A stretch of DNA of 64,000 nucleotides from an uncultured Lachnospiraceae bacterium. GTDB lineage: Bacteria; Bacillota; Clostridia; Lachnospirales; Lachnospiraceae. The translations under genes were made by a program, and so were the position numbers. The stretch is from NCBI GenBank assembly GCA_910588875.1, contig CAJURT010000006.1:1-64000 (forward strand), read 5' to 3'. The notes under the pieces were generated by a model, which had not been told where the DNA came from, searched no databases, and worked only from the letters and a program-made list of their open reading frames with translations. The stretch's first letter is position 1, and every line of letters starts with the position of its first letter. Below, in pieces: positions 42,583-50,580 of the stretch.

Positions 42583-44079
42583 TCATCCCTTATAAGCAAC
42601 CCCATTCCACCGCAGTTCATCCTTAAGACGGCGGATAGTCGTCTCCCCGTCAATATAGACTGCCTCGATCCCCATGGCCTCGGCCCAGTCCCCCATCTGC
42701 TCTGCAGTCAGGTCATAGGAGAATGCCGTGTGGTGGGCGCCGCCTGCCAGGATCCAACTCTCCGCACCTACTGCCAGGTTTGGCCTGGGAGTCCAGAAGG
42801 CTGTTGCAACCGGAAGCTTTGGCATGGGTTTCTCCACCTTCTTGCAATCCACCTCATTGATGATCAGGCGGAAACGGTTCCCTAAATCAATCAGGGATGT
42901 GGCCACTGCCGGGCCTGTTTTGGAGGTAAATACCAGCCTGGCCGGATCCTCCCGGTCTCCCATGGACAGGGGGCACACCTTGATCCCGACAGAACCCTCC
43001 GCTATCGTCGGGCACACCTCCAGCATATGCGCCTGTAAGATGCCCTCCTTCCCCGGAACCAGGTTATAGGTATAGTCCTCCATAAAGGAGGTTCCCTTGG
43101 CATCTTTCATTCCCTGGGTCATGATCTTCATCAGCCGTACCATGGCGGCAGTTTTCCAGTCGCCTTCCGCGCCAAAACCATATCCCTTTTCCATCAGGCG
43201 CTGGATAGCCAATCCGGGAAGCTGCTTTAAATCTCCCAGGTCACCGAAATGGGTCACAATGGCCTGGTAATCCTTTTCCTGCAAAAACCTTTCAAAGCCA
43301 ATCTCTATCCCTGCCTGAACTGCTACATGCCGGCGGAATTCCTTCTCCTCCCTGCCTTCTGTCAGGATTTCATATTTGTCGTAATATTCTTCTACCAGCG
43401 TGCTGATATCCGCTTCAGAAACATCTTTCACATAATCCGCGATCTCATTGACCGGATAGGCATCCACCTCCCATCCGAATTTCACCTGGGCCTCCACCTT
43501 ATCGCCCTCGGTCACCGCCACATTGCGCATATTGTCAGCCACACGGGCCACCCGCACATGGCTGCTCTCCATGATTCCCACAGCCGTCCGCATCCAGCCG
43601 GCGATCCGTTTCATCACCTGTTCCTCGCTCCAGTGGCCCATAACCACCTTCCGGGGGATCTCCATACGGGTCACCATGTGCCCGTACTCCCGGTCCCCAT
43701 GGGCAGACTGGTTCTCATTCATAAAGTCCATGTCAATCGTTCCGTAGGGAATCTCCTGGTTGAACTGGGTATGGAAATGCAGCAGGGGTTTCCTGTATTC
43801 CTTCAGCCCAAGAATCCAGGACTTGGCCGGTGAAAAGGTATGCATCCAGGTGATGACCCCGGCACATTCCTCATCCGCATTCGCATCATTGAACAGGCGG
43901 CGGATGGAAGCGCCGTCAATCAAGGTCGGCTTCCAAACCAGTTCAAAAGGCAGGATGCCCGACTGGTTCATGCCGTCCACCATAATGTGGGAATGCTCCG
44001 CTACCTTTGCCAGGCACTCCTCCCCATACAGATCCTGCGACCCTGTGGCAAACCAAAACTGGTATTTTTTTTCTTTCAT
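42583..44079 (-). CDS. araA: L-arabinose isomerase
   Basis: Cytosolic Mn2+-dependent isomerase of 498 residues (E. coli AraA is 500) converting L-arabinose to L-ribulose. Typical regions: YQFWFATGSQDLYGEECL at the start, TWMHTFSPAKSWILGLKEYRKPLLHFHTQFNQEIP, GFGAEGDWKTAAMVRLMK carrying an active-site Glu, TSFMEDYTYNLVPGKEGILQAHMLEVCPTIA with the second Glu and His, and AGGAHHTAFSYDLTAEQM with the last metal His. It sits between transporter and phosphopentose genes. The downstream gap contains a short GC-rich hairpin. Confidence 0.97.
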   Translation of the reverse strand: MKEKKYQFWFATGSQDLYGEECLAKVAEHSHIMVDGMNQSGILPFELVWKPTLIDGASIRRLFNDANADEECAGVITWMHTFSPAKSWILGLKEYRKPLLHFHTQFNQEIPYGTIDMDFMNENQSAHGDREYGHMVTRMEIPRKVVMGHWSEEQVMKRIAGWMRTAVGIMESSHVRVARVADNMRNVAVTEGDKVEAQVKFGWEVDAYPVNEIADYVKDVSEADISTLVEEYYDKYEILTEGREEKEFRRHVAVQAGIEIGFERFLQEKDYQAIVTHFGDLGDLKQLPGLAIQRLMEKGYGFGAEGDWKTAAMVRLMKIMTQGMKDAKGTSFMEDYTYNLVPGKEGILQAHMLEVCPTIAEGSVGIKVCPLSMGDREDPARLVFTSKTGPAVATSLIDLGNRFRLIINEVDCKKVEKPMPKLPVATAFWTPRPNLAVGAESWILAGGAHHTAFSYDLTAEQMGDWAEAMGIEAVYIDGETTIRRLKDELRWNGVAYKG

Positions 44080-44156
44080 GATATCTAATCTCCTTTCATG
44101 CCCCGGGGATTTCCTGGCCCGCCCCGGAACAGGCTTTTCTTATTTTCATCCCGCTT

Positions 44157-45194
44157 TTATTTCTTCCTGGCCAGGATCACGCTCTGTACCACCAGGAACA
44201 CACACAGCATGGCGGCCACGGTGATCCCTGTCCACCAGGCCTGGTCAAGGCCGATGGAAGACACAATATTCTGGATGGTGCTCAGGGACAATACCCCCAC
44301 AAAGGTCCCGAATATATTTCCCACGCCTCCGGTCAGCAGGGTGCCTCCAATGATGGAGGAAGCGATGGCATTCATCTCCATGCCCGTTGCATGGGATGCT
44401 GAGCCGGAGCCCACATGCAGGAAATACACATAACCGCCGATCCCAGCTAAAAGCCCGCACAGAAGATGTGCCAGAAAACGGGTCTGCTTCACGTTGATTC
44501 CCAGCATCAGGGCACTCTGCCGGTTGCCCCCCACCGCATAGAAACTGCGTCCCAGCTTTGTCCAACGAAGCATACAGAATAATACCACCACCGCCAGCAC
44601 TGCCACAATCACCCCGATCTCCACATAGGCATTGACATAATTCCCCATCTTATTCACCGTGCCTAGCCCCGGAACATTGATCCGTGTGCCTTTCAATGCC
44701 ACAAATGCCTCATTTTCCACGTTGAAGGGCGCCGTATGGACGATAGTCGTCATACCCCGGGCAAAAAACATGCCTGCCAGGGACACAATAAAGGGCTGGA
44801 TATCCAGATACGCCACCAGATACCCCTGAACCGCCCCAAACAATAGGCCGATCCCCAATGCAATCAGCAATGACACAAACACGTTTCCCCCCTGGTAATC
44901 CAGGTACACGGCACAACTCATGCTGACCAGCGCCACCACGCCGCCCACAGAAATATCGATTCCCCCGGTAATCATAACAATGCTCATGCCGCAGGAGGCA
45001 ATAATCAATGCTGCCTGGGCATTCAAAATATTAAAAAACGTCTGGGGCTTTAAAAACCCCTTTTTCAGGAATATCATTGCCCCCACATACATCACCAAAA
45101 ACACTGCCACAGTAATCAAAAGCAGCAGATTCGTGTCTGTCAGCTTTGCCCTGCCGGCCGGGGCAGTGTTGCCTTCAGCCTTTCTCTTTGCCAT
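44157..45194 (-). CDS. yjfF: Sugar ABC transporter permease, YjfF-like
   Basis: Permease of the CUT2 (ribose/galactose) type, 345 residues and about nine or ten helices. Diagnostic stretch: SCGMSIVMITGGIDISVGGVVALVSMSCA; also FIVSLAGMFFARGMTTIVHT and SSIIGGTLLTGGVGNIFGTFVGVLSLSTIQNIVSSIGLDQAWWTGI, the usual C-terminal region. With the neighbouring permease, ATPase and YtfQ-like binding protein it corresponds to the ytfQRT-yjfF galactofuranose/arabinofuranose importer of E. coli; here the arabinose operon points to L-arabinose. One base separates it from the preceding permease gene. Confidence 0.88.
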   Translation of the reverse strand: MAKRKAEGNTAPAGRAKLTDTNLLLLITVAVFLVMYVGAMIFLKKGFLKPQTFFNILNAQAALIIASCGMSIVMITGGIDISVGGVVALVSMSCAVYLDYQGGNVFVSLLIALGIGLLFGAVQGYLVAYLDIQPFIVSLAGMFFARGMTTIVHTAPFNVENEAFVALKGTRINVPGLGTVNKMGNYVNAYVEIGVIVAVLAVVVLFCMLRWTKLGRSFYAVGGNRQSALMLGINVKQTRFLAHLLCGLLAGIGGYVYFLHVGSGSASHATGMEMNAIASSIIGGTLLTGGVGNIFGTFVGVLSLSTIQNIVSSIGLDQAWWTGITVAAMLCVFLVVQSVILARKK

Positions 45195-45195
45195 A

Positions 45196-46251
45196 TCACC
45201 CTACCCCCTTCTGCTTTTTGGCCAAACCCATCAGCTTATCCTTCACTGCCGGGGCGCTGAGCACTACCAATAAGATAACCACCACTGCCTTGTATGCCGG
45301 AAGAGCATCGGAGGAAACATTGAACTTATAAAGGGTTGTGGTTAAAAACTGAATCACATAGGCCCCGACAATGGATGCCATAATATTAAATTTACCGCCG
45401 CTTAACACATTTCCTCCAAGAGCCACAGCCAGAATTGCATCCATCTCAATATCTTTGGCAATGACAGAATAATTGATGGTTGACAGACGGCTGGTCTTGA
45501 TAAGGCCCACCACAGCCACACACAGCCCCAGTATCACAAAACTCAGCCACTTGATAAAAGCCGGGTTCAATCCGTTAAGCCGGGAGGAACTGGCATTGAT
45601 TCCCACGGCCTGCGTATACAGCCCCAGGGTCGTGTAGCGCAAAACCAGCAAAGCCAAAGCGATACACACCACTGCCAGGAAAAACGGCGTAGGGATGGGA
45701 ATCCCCGGAATAAATCCGCCGAAATAGGTAAAACTCTTGTCCGTCACGATGGGCAGTTCATTGTTGTTGATCCAGGCAGCGATGGAACGTCCTGCCGTGT
45801 AGAGGATCAGGGTCGCCACCATGGGCTGGATCCGGAAAACCGCTACCAGGACTCCATTAAAAGCGCCGAACAGCATGGAAACCGCACAGGCTGCCAAAAA
45901 GCCCACCAGGATTGGCGCCTGAAGGGTTCCGTCCCCGCCGATGCCCACCAGCACCCGCAAAATCACCGAACCGGCAATGGCCACTGCCGCACCCACGCTG
46001 ATATCCTGCCCGCCGCAGGCTGCGGTTACCAAAGTCATCCCGATGGCCAGAATGGCCACCTCAGAACCATAATCCAGAATCGTCATCAGGTATCCTGTTA
46101 AGACCGGATCCCCGGCGCTGTTGCGTCCTAGGGTGATTTTGAAAAAGGAAGGATCCACTGCCAGGTTAAACAAGGCCAGCAGCAGCAGTGCCGCTATAGG
46201 GATAAAAATCTGCCTGGATGTAAAAACCGTTTTTTTCTTTGCCATGGTCAT
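45196..46251 (-). CDS. ytfT: Sugar ABC transporter permease, YtfT-like
   Basis: Second CUT2 permease, 351 residues. Motifs: AIGMTLVTAACGGQDISVGAAVAIAGSVIL, FRIQPMVATLILYTAGRSIAAWINN, LGLYTQAVGINASSSRLNGLNP and the family AILAVALGGNVLSGGKFNIMAS. YtfT homologues have a similar RSIAQLI segment. The start ATG overlaps the ATPase stop as ATGA. The C-terminus is basic. Forms a heterodimer with the YjfF-like permease. Confidence 0.88.
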   Translation of the reverse strand: MTMAKKKTVFTSRQIFIPIAALLLLALFNLAVDPSFFKITLGRNSAGDPVLTGYLMTILDYGSEVAILAIGMTLVTAACGGQDISVGAAVAIAGSVILRVLVGIGGDGTLQAPILVGFLAACAVSMLFGAFNGVLVAVFRIQPMVATLILYTAGRSIAAWINNNELPIVTDKSFTYFGGFIPGIPIPTPFFLAVVCIALALLVLRYTTLGLYTQAVGINASSSRLNGLNPAFIKWLSFVILGLCVAVVGLIKTSRLSTINYSVIAKDIEMDAILAVALGGNVLSGGKFNIMASIVGAYVIQFLTTTLYKFNVSSDALPAYKAVVVILLVVLSAPAVKDKLMGLAKKQKGVG

Positions 46252-47759
46252 GATGCTTCACCTCCCGCTATGGTTTCCATTACCTTGCCTTGGGTCAGAT
46301 CCTCTCCAGAAAGTTCCCCCACCACTTTGCGGTCACGCATGACCACCAGACGGGAGCAGGTTCGGAGCATTTCGTCCGTCTCTGAAGAGATAAATGTGAC
46401 GCTCATGCCCTCCGAGGCAAGCTTCAGGACTAATTTCTGAATCTCTATCTTGGTTCCGATGTCAATTCCCCTTGTGGGCTCATCCAGGATCAGGTATTCC
46501 GGGTGGGTCAAAAGCCATCGGCCTAAAATCACCTTCTGCTGGTTGCCGCCGGAAAGGGACTTGATGGGGGTGTCGGCAGAGGCTGTCTTGATCTCCAGAA
46601 GCTTGATATATTCATCTGCAAATCTGTTTGCCTCAGCCTTGGAAAACGGCTTAAAAGACCCCCGCAGCACCTGTGCCGCCAGAATCAGGTTATCCCGCAC
46701 CGAAAGGTCTCCCACTATCCCGTCAACCTTCCGGTCCTCCGGCAGATATGCAATGCCGTTTTTCATCGCATCCAGGGGCTTTGTAAGCCTCACCGGCTTA
46801 TTCTTCATCTTCACGCTTCCCCCGGTAACCTTATCTGCACAGAATATGGCACGGACACACTCGCTCCTCCCGGATCCAAGAAGGCCGGTAAAGCCGTTAA
46901 CCTCACCCTTTTTGATATGGAAATTGAAGGGCTTGATGCCAGCATCGCTCTGCAGCTGCTCTGCCTCAAACACGTACTCCTCATCCCCTTTATATACCTG
47001 GGTGTCATCCTTGATCTCTTCCATGTCATCCAGTTCCTTGCCCAGCATCTTGGCAACCAGCTTTACCCGGGGAAGATCCTCAATCACATACTCACCCACC
47101 AGCTGCCCGTCACGCAGCACCGTGATCTTGTCACAGACCTCATAAACCTGGTCAAGGAAATGGGTTACAAAGATAATGCCCACCCCCCGTGCCCTCAAAT
47201 CACGCATCAGCCCAAACAGCTTCTCCACCTCCGACTCATCCAGGGATGAGGTGGGTTCATCCAGGATCAGCACCTTACAGTCCATATCAACAGCCCGGGC
47301 GATAGCCACCATCTGCTGGATAGCGATGGAACAATCGGAAAGCTGTTGGTTTGCTTTTGCCGGGATCCCCAGGTTGGTAAGGATCTTATCTGCATCCGCA
47401 TCCATCTTCTTCCAGTTAGTCAGTTTCCCGCTGCCCCGCCCAATATACATATTTTCCGCCACTGTCAGGTTTGGGCACAGCGTAATCTCCTGATATACCG
47501 TGCTGATTCCCAGGTTCTGTGCATCCTGGGGGGATTTGATCACCGCTGGCTTATCCACCCCATCCAAAAAAATCTCACCCTCGTTTTTCTCATAGACACC
47601 GGTCAGAACCTTAATCAACGTAGATTTCCCAGCCCCGTTCTCCCCCATCAGTGCATGGATCTCACCCTTGCATAAGGTAAAATCCACCCCTTGCAATGCG
47701 CGGACGCCGGGAAAGCTTTTATGTATGTTCTTCATTTCCAATACTGCGTTTTCTTTCAC
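46248..47759 (-). CDS. ytfR: Sugar ABC transporter ATP-binding protein, YtfR/RbsA type
   Basis: Double ATPase of 503 residues typical of CUT2 importers. First cassette: Walker A GENGAGKSTLIKVL, Q-loop VYQEITLCPNLTVAENMYIGR, Walker B VLILDEPTSSLDE. Second cassette: degenerate Walker A GLLGSGRSECVRAI, intact signature LSGGNQQKVILGRWL and LILDEPTRGIDIG. Start is a GTG at 47759, family-consistent (KENAVLEMKNIHKSFPGVRAL). It follows the binding-protein gene by 161 bases that include a terminator-like hairpin, and overlaps the next permease by four bases. Confidence 0.93.
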   Translation of the reverse strand: MKENAVLEMKNIHKSFPGVRALQGVDFTLCKGEIHALMGENGAGKSTLIKVLTGVYEKNEGEIFLDGVDKPAVIKSPQDAQNLGISTVYQEITLCPNLTVAENMYIGRGSGKLTNWKKMDADADKILTNLGIPAKANQQLSDCSIAIQQMVAIARAVDMDCKVLILDEPTSSLDESEVEKLFGLMRDLRARGVGIIFVTHFLDQVYEVCDKITVLRDGQLVGEYVIEDLPRVKLVAKMLGKELDDMEEIKDDTQVYKGDEEYVFEAEQLQSDAGIKPFNFHIKKGEVNGFTGLLGSGRSECVRAIFCADKVTGGSVKMKNKPVRLTKPLDAMKNGIAYLPEDRKVDGIVGDLSVRDNLILAAQVLRGSFKPFSKAEANRFADEYIKLLEIKTASADTPIKSLSGGNQQKVILGRWLLTHPEYLILDEPTRGIDIGTKIEIQKLVLKLASEGMSVTFISSETDEMLRTCSRLVVMRDRKVVGELSGEDLTQGKVMETIAGGEAS

Positions 47760-47865
47760 CCGTCATGTCACCCCTTTCCTGTCTTCTGAACCATCTCTTA
47801 TGCCAAAATCCGCTTTTCCTGCCGTATCTGAAAACAACAGGATCCAGGCCTTGTAAAAGCCCTGC

Positions 47866-47907
47866 AAAAAATCCGGCAAAACACGCCTGTGACGCATTCT
47901 GCCGGAT
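47866..47907 (-). terminator. Intra-operon terminator after the binding-protein gene
   Basis: On the minus strand ATCCGGCA and TGCCGGAT pair around about 21 bases and are followed by six T. It is 15 bases downstream of the ytfQ-like stop and upstream of the ATPase gene. Partial readthrough would give more binding protein than membrane complex. Confidence 0.75.
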
Positions 47908-47920
47908 CCTCTCACCCGTT

Positions 47921-48994
47921 TTAGATCCCGTAATTATTTACGTCATCCTCTGTGATGGTGGTTGCGTCAAAGCCCTTTTCATCCATAATGATGACCTTCT
48001 CTGCAAGTGCCTCTCCCTTCTCCACCTTCTTGATCACCTCGTCAATGTAGGCGGCCTGGAACGGGTTGCACTGTCCGTCATAGTTCCAGTTCTGGTCAAG
48101 CAGTTCCTGCAAAGCCCATTTGTTGCAGTCAAATCCCATAACGATAACGTCTTTTCCCACACCATGGGAAATGTTCGCCTTATCCAGGGCTGCCACTGCG
48201 CCCTTCGCCATATCGTCGTTCTCTGCATAGATCACATTAAACTCTGTGCCGGAATCAATCACGGACTGAACGATCTGCTGGGCCTTCTCGGAGTTCCACT
48301 CTGCGGTCTGCTGGGTTACCAGCGTCCAGGAAGTTTCCGCTGCCACCTTCTCATCCAGCGCACCCGTGCGTCCCTGCTGGGCTGCAGAGCCCATCACGCC
48401 CTGGATATGGATGATATTATACTGATCCAGCCCCTGGCCTGCCAGCCAGTTCACTGCCGTCTCACCTTCCTTGGCCATGTCAGAAACAATTGATGCCAAG
48501 TACAGATCCTCGCTGGCGTCAATGGTGCGGTCAAACAGGATGACTCCGATCCCCGCATCATTTGCATCCTGCAGCACGCTGTCCCAGCCAGAGGTATCTG
48601 CTGCGGACAAAAGCAGGTAATCCACCTCGTCCTGGATGAACTTCTGTGCTGCCGTGATTTGCTCATCATTCTTCAGGCTATAGGCAAAAGAAGCCTCGTA
48701 TCCATTCTCCTTGGTAAACATAGCCTTCAAATCTGCATCATTGGCTGTCCGGTAACCAGACTCATTGGGGTCATTATTGATAATCCCCACCTTAATCAAT
48801 TCCCCGTCTGCCGGGGCTTCTGCCTGCTCTTTTGCCTTTTCTTCCGGAGCCTCTGCCTTCTCTGCCTCCGTAGCCCCTCCTGCTGCCGCCGGGGCTGCTG
48901 CCTGGGTGGCTCCCGTATTTGAGCCGCCGCAGCCTGCCAGGCTTACCGCTGCCATAGCTGCTGTCAACATTACTGCGATTGTCCTCTTTTTCAT
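47921..48994 (-). CDS. ytfQ: Sugar ABC transporter substrate-binding lipoprotein, YtfQ-like
   Basis: Periplasmic-binding-protein-like lipoprotein (family 4) of 357 residues, first gene of the arabinose operon. Signal peptide with lipobox SLAGC at residues 18-22, then an Ala/Glu/Lys-rich linker to about residue 65. The core resembles YtfQ: VGIINNDPNESGYRTAND, AQKFIQDEVDYLLLSAADTSGWDSVL, AGIGVILFDRTID, YAENDDMAKGAVAALDKA. By family a furanose sugar (arabinofuranose or galactofuranose) is the expected ligand. The sensor lipoprotein at 52205 is a paralogue sharing FTKENGY and the GWD and DR motifs. Confidence 0.9.
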   Translation of the reverse strand: MKKRTIAVMLTAAMAAVSLAGCGGSNTGATQAAAPAAAGGATEAEKAEAPEEKAKEQAEAPADGELIKVGIINNDPNESGYRTANDADLKAMFTKENGYEASFAYSLKNDEQITAAQKFIQDEVDYLLLSAADTSGWDSVLQDANDAGIGVILFDRTIDASEDLYLASIVSDMAKEGETAVNWLAGQGLDQYNIIHIQGVMGSAAQQGRTGALDEKVAAETSWTLVTQQTAEWNSEKAQQIVQSVIDSGTEFNVIYAENDDMAKGAVAALDKANISHGVGKDVIVMGFDCNKWALQELLDQNWNYDGQCNPFQAAYIDEVIKKVEKGEALAEKVIIMDEKGFDATTITEDDVNNYGI

Positions 48995-49077
48995 CTTTCT
49001 ACCTCCGCTTTTTAGTATTTTCGCAGCTGATACCTGATCCCCACAGCTGCCATGGGTTTTGTGTTCCCTGTGGCTTT

Positions 49078-49107
49078 ATCATAGCAGGAAACCCGATTCC
49101 TCTTCAA
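49078..49107 (-). promoter_or_regulatory. Promoter of the arabinose operon
   Basis: Minus-strand TTGAAG (49102-49107), 18-base spacer ending in TGC, TATGAT (49078-49083), an extended -10 promoter about 80 bases before the binding-protein start codon. Confidence 0.6.
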
Positions 49108-49121
49108 TTCGAAACCCTTGG

Positions 49122-49187
49122 CAATACAATGGTTTGTCAGTTATTTACAATACAGCTTTCCCATGCTATAATTCATTTACAATACAA
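49122..49187. promoter_or_regulatory. Three direct CAATACA repeats upstream of the arabinose operon promoter
   Basis: CAATACA[A/G] begins at 49122, 49148 and 49180, all in the same orientation. The last two share the longer ATTTACAATACA (49143-49154 and 49174-49185). The nearest one is 15 bases from the -35 box of the operon promoter. Same-orientation repeats near helical phasing fit an AraC-type activator such as the YesN response regulator. A plus-strand TTTACA-17-TATAAT promoter (49144-49172) for araR overlaps the two outer ones. A further palindrome TACAATTGTA lies at 49271-49280. Nothing else clear in this 496-base gap. Confidence 0.55.
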
Positions 49188-49490
49188 CTTTTCAATCCAA
49201 GGCAATTATTTACGAAACCAGTAAAAAACTTAAGATTTTACCCAGGAAGGCTCTCCTGTTCCGCAATTTTTACAATTGTATATTTTTTCTTTTCCCATAA
49301 CAAAAAGTAGGATTTTTTAAGACATAATGCAGATATTTTACGATCACATTTAGATAATCCGACAAAAAAACTACAATTTTCCACAGTCTCTTTGTATTTT
49401 TTATCCATTTGCTCTTATAGGAGCAACGGCACATGACACTCTTGGTACCTATAGCTGCACGGCTGCGGCGCCTCCCAGAAAGGATCCCCC

Positions 49491-50570
49491 ATGGCAGTAA
49501 AATACAAATGGCTCTCCAAACGCCTGGAAGCCTTAATCCAAAAAAACATCCAGGAAGGCATCAACAAACTCCCCTCCGAGCAGGAACTTGGCGAAAAATA
49601 CCAACTCAGCCGCCAGACCGTGCGCATGGCGCTGAAATCTCTGGAAGAAAAAGGCCTGATTGAAAAAAGGCGGGGAAGCGGCTCTTATATCACCGGACGT
49701 TCCCCAAAATCCCAGGAAAATCAGATTGGGATCTTAATCTCTAACGACCAGGACTATATTTATCCCGGAGTGCTCCGGGACATCCAAAACACCCTGTCAG
49801 ACGGCGGATTTTCCACAACCGTATTTTGTACCGGGAACTTATTCTCCCAGGAAAGGGAGATTCTTCAGTCCCTGTTAGGAAAAACCTTCCGCGGCCTCAT
49901 TGTGGAAGGCTGCAAAAGCGCACTTCCCAACCCCAATCTGGATCTCTACCGCAGATTAATAAAAAAGGGCTGTGAAATCCTGTTTTTATACAACCACTAC
50001 CCGGAATTATCCGACTGTCTCTTTGTGAAGGACGACAACTATTCCGGCAGCGCCCTGCTGGTCGAACATCTCGCTGCACAAGGGCATACTCGGATCGGCG
50101 GCATTTTCAAATTCGATGACCTGCAGGGCCCGGAACGCTGCCAGGGCTTTCTGGAAACCCTGCGGGATTTAGGCCTGCCCTTTTCTGACAGCCAGGTCTG
50201 CTGGTATGGCTCACAGGAACTCAATAAGCTGAAAAAGTGGAGGAATACTTCATTTTTAAATGAAATGGTGCAGGAGTTTTTATCCTCCTGCACCGCCATT
50301 GTATGCTACAATGATATCCTGGCCTATCATCTGGTAGAGGTTCTCATGCAGTCTGGCTACCGTCTTCCCAAAGACATGGCCATCGCCGCCTTTGACAATA
50401 CCTATTTAAGCAACTCAGACATCCTCACCATCACTACCTTATCCCATCTTCCCCATGAGATGGGCACCCGTGCCGCCCAGGCCATGCTGAAAAAACTCAA
50501 AGGCCTGCCGGTTCACTCTCAGGAAGTCCGGTGGAACCTAAACCGGAAGGAAAGCACAGGCGGAGGATAA
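49491..50570 (+). CDS. araR: AraR-type transcriptional repressor (GntR HTH plus LacI-like sugar domain)
   Basis: Chimeric regulator of 359 residues: N-terminal GntR winged helix (LEALIQKNIQEGINKLPSEQELGEKYQLSRQTVRMALKSLEEKGLIEKRRGSGSYI) joined at about residue 75 to a LacI/GalR-type sugar-binding domain (IGILISNDQDYIYPGVLRDIQNTL; LLVEHLAAQGHTRIGGIFKFDD; AIVCYNDILAYHLVEVLMQSG; MAIAAFDNTYLS). This domain order is characteristic of AraR, which represses arabinose genes in Bacillus and clostridia until L-arabinose binds. It is divergent from the arabinose operon. AAAGGA precedes the ATG. Convergent with the response regulator gene 10 bases away. Confidence 0.93.
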   Translation: MAVKYKWLSKRLEALIQKNIQEGINKLPSEQELGEKYQLSRQTVRMALKSLEEKGLIEKRRGSGSYITGRSPKSQENQIGILISNDQDYIYPGVLRDIQNTLSDGGFSTTVFCTGNLFSQEREILQSLLGKTFRGLIVEGCKSALPNPNLDLYRRLIKKGCEILFLYNHYPELSDCLFVKDDNYSGSALLVEHLAAQGHTRIGGIFKFDDLQGPERCQGFLETLRDLGLPFSDSQVCWYGSQELNKLKKWRNTSFLNEMVQEFLSSCTAIVCYNDILAYHLVEVLMQSGYRLPKDMAIAAFDNTYLSNSDILTITTLSHLPHEMGTRAAQAMLKKLKGLPVHSQEVRWNLNRKESTGGG

Positions 50571-50580
50571 GCCTTCGGAA

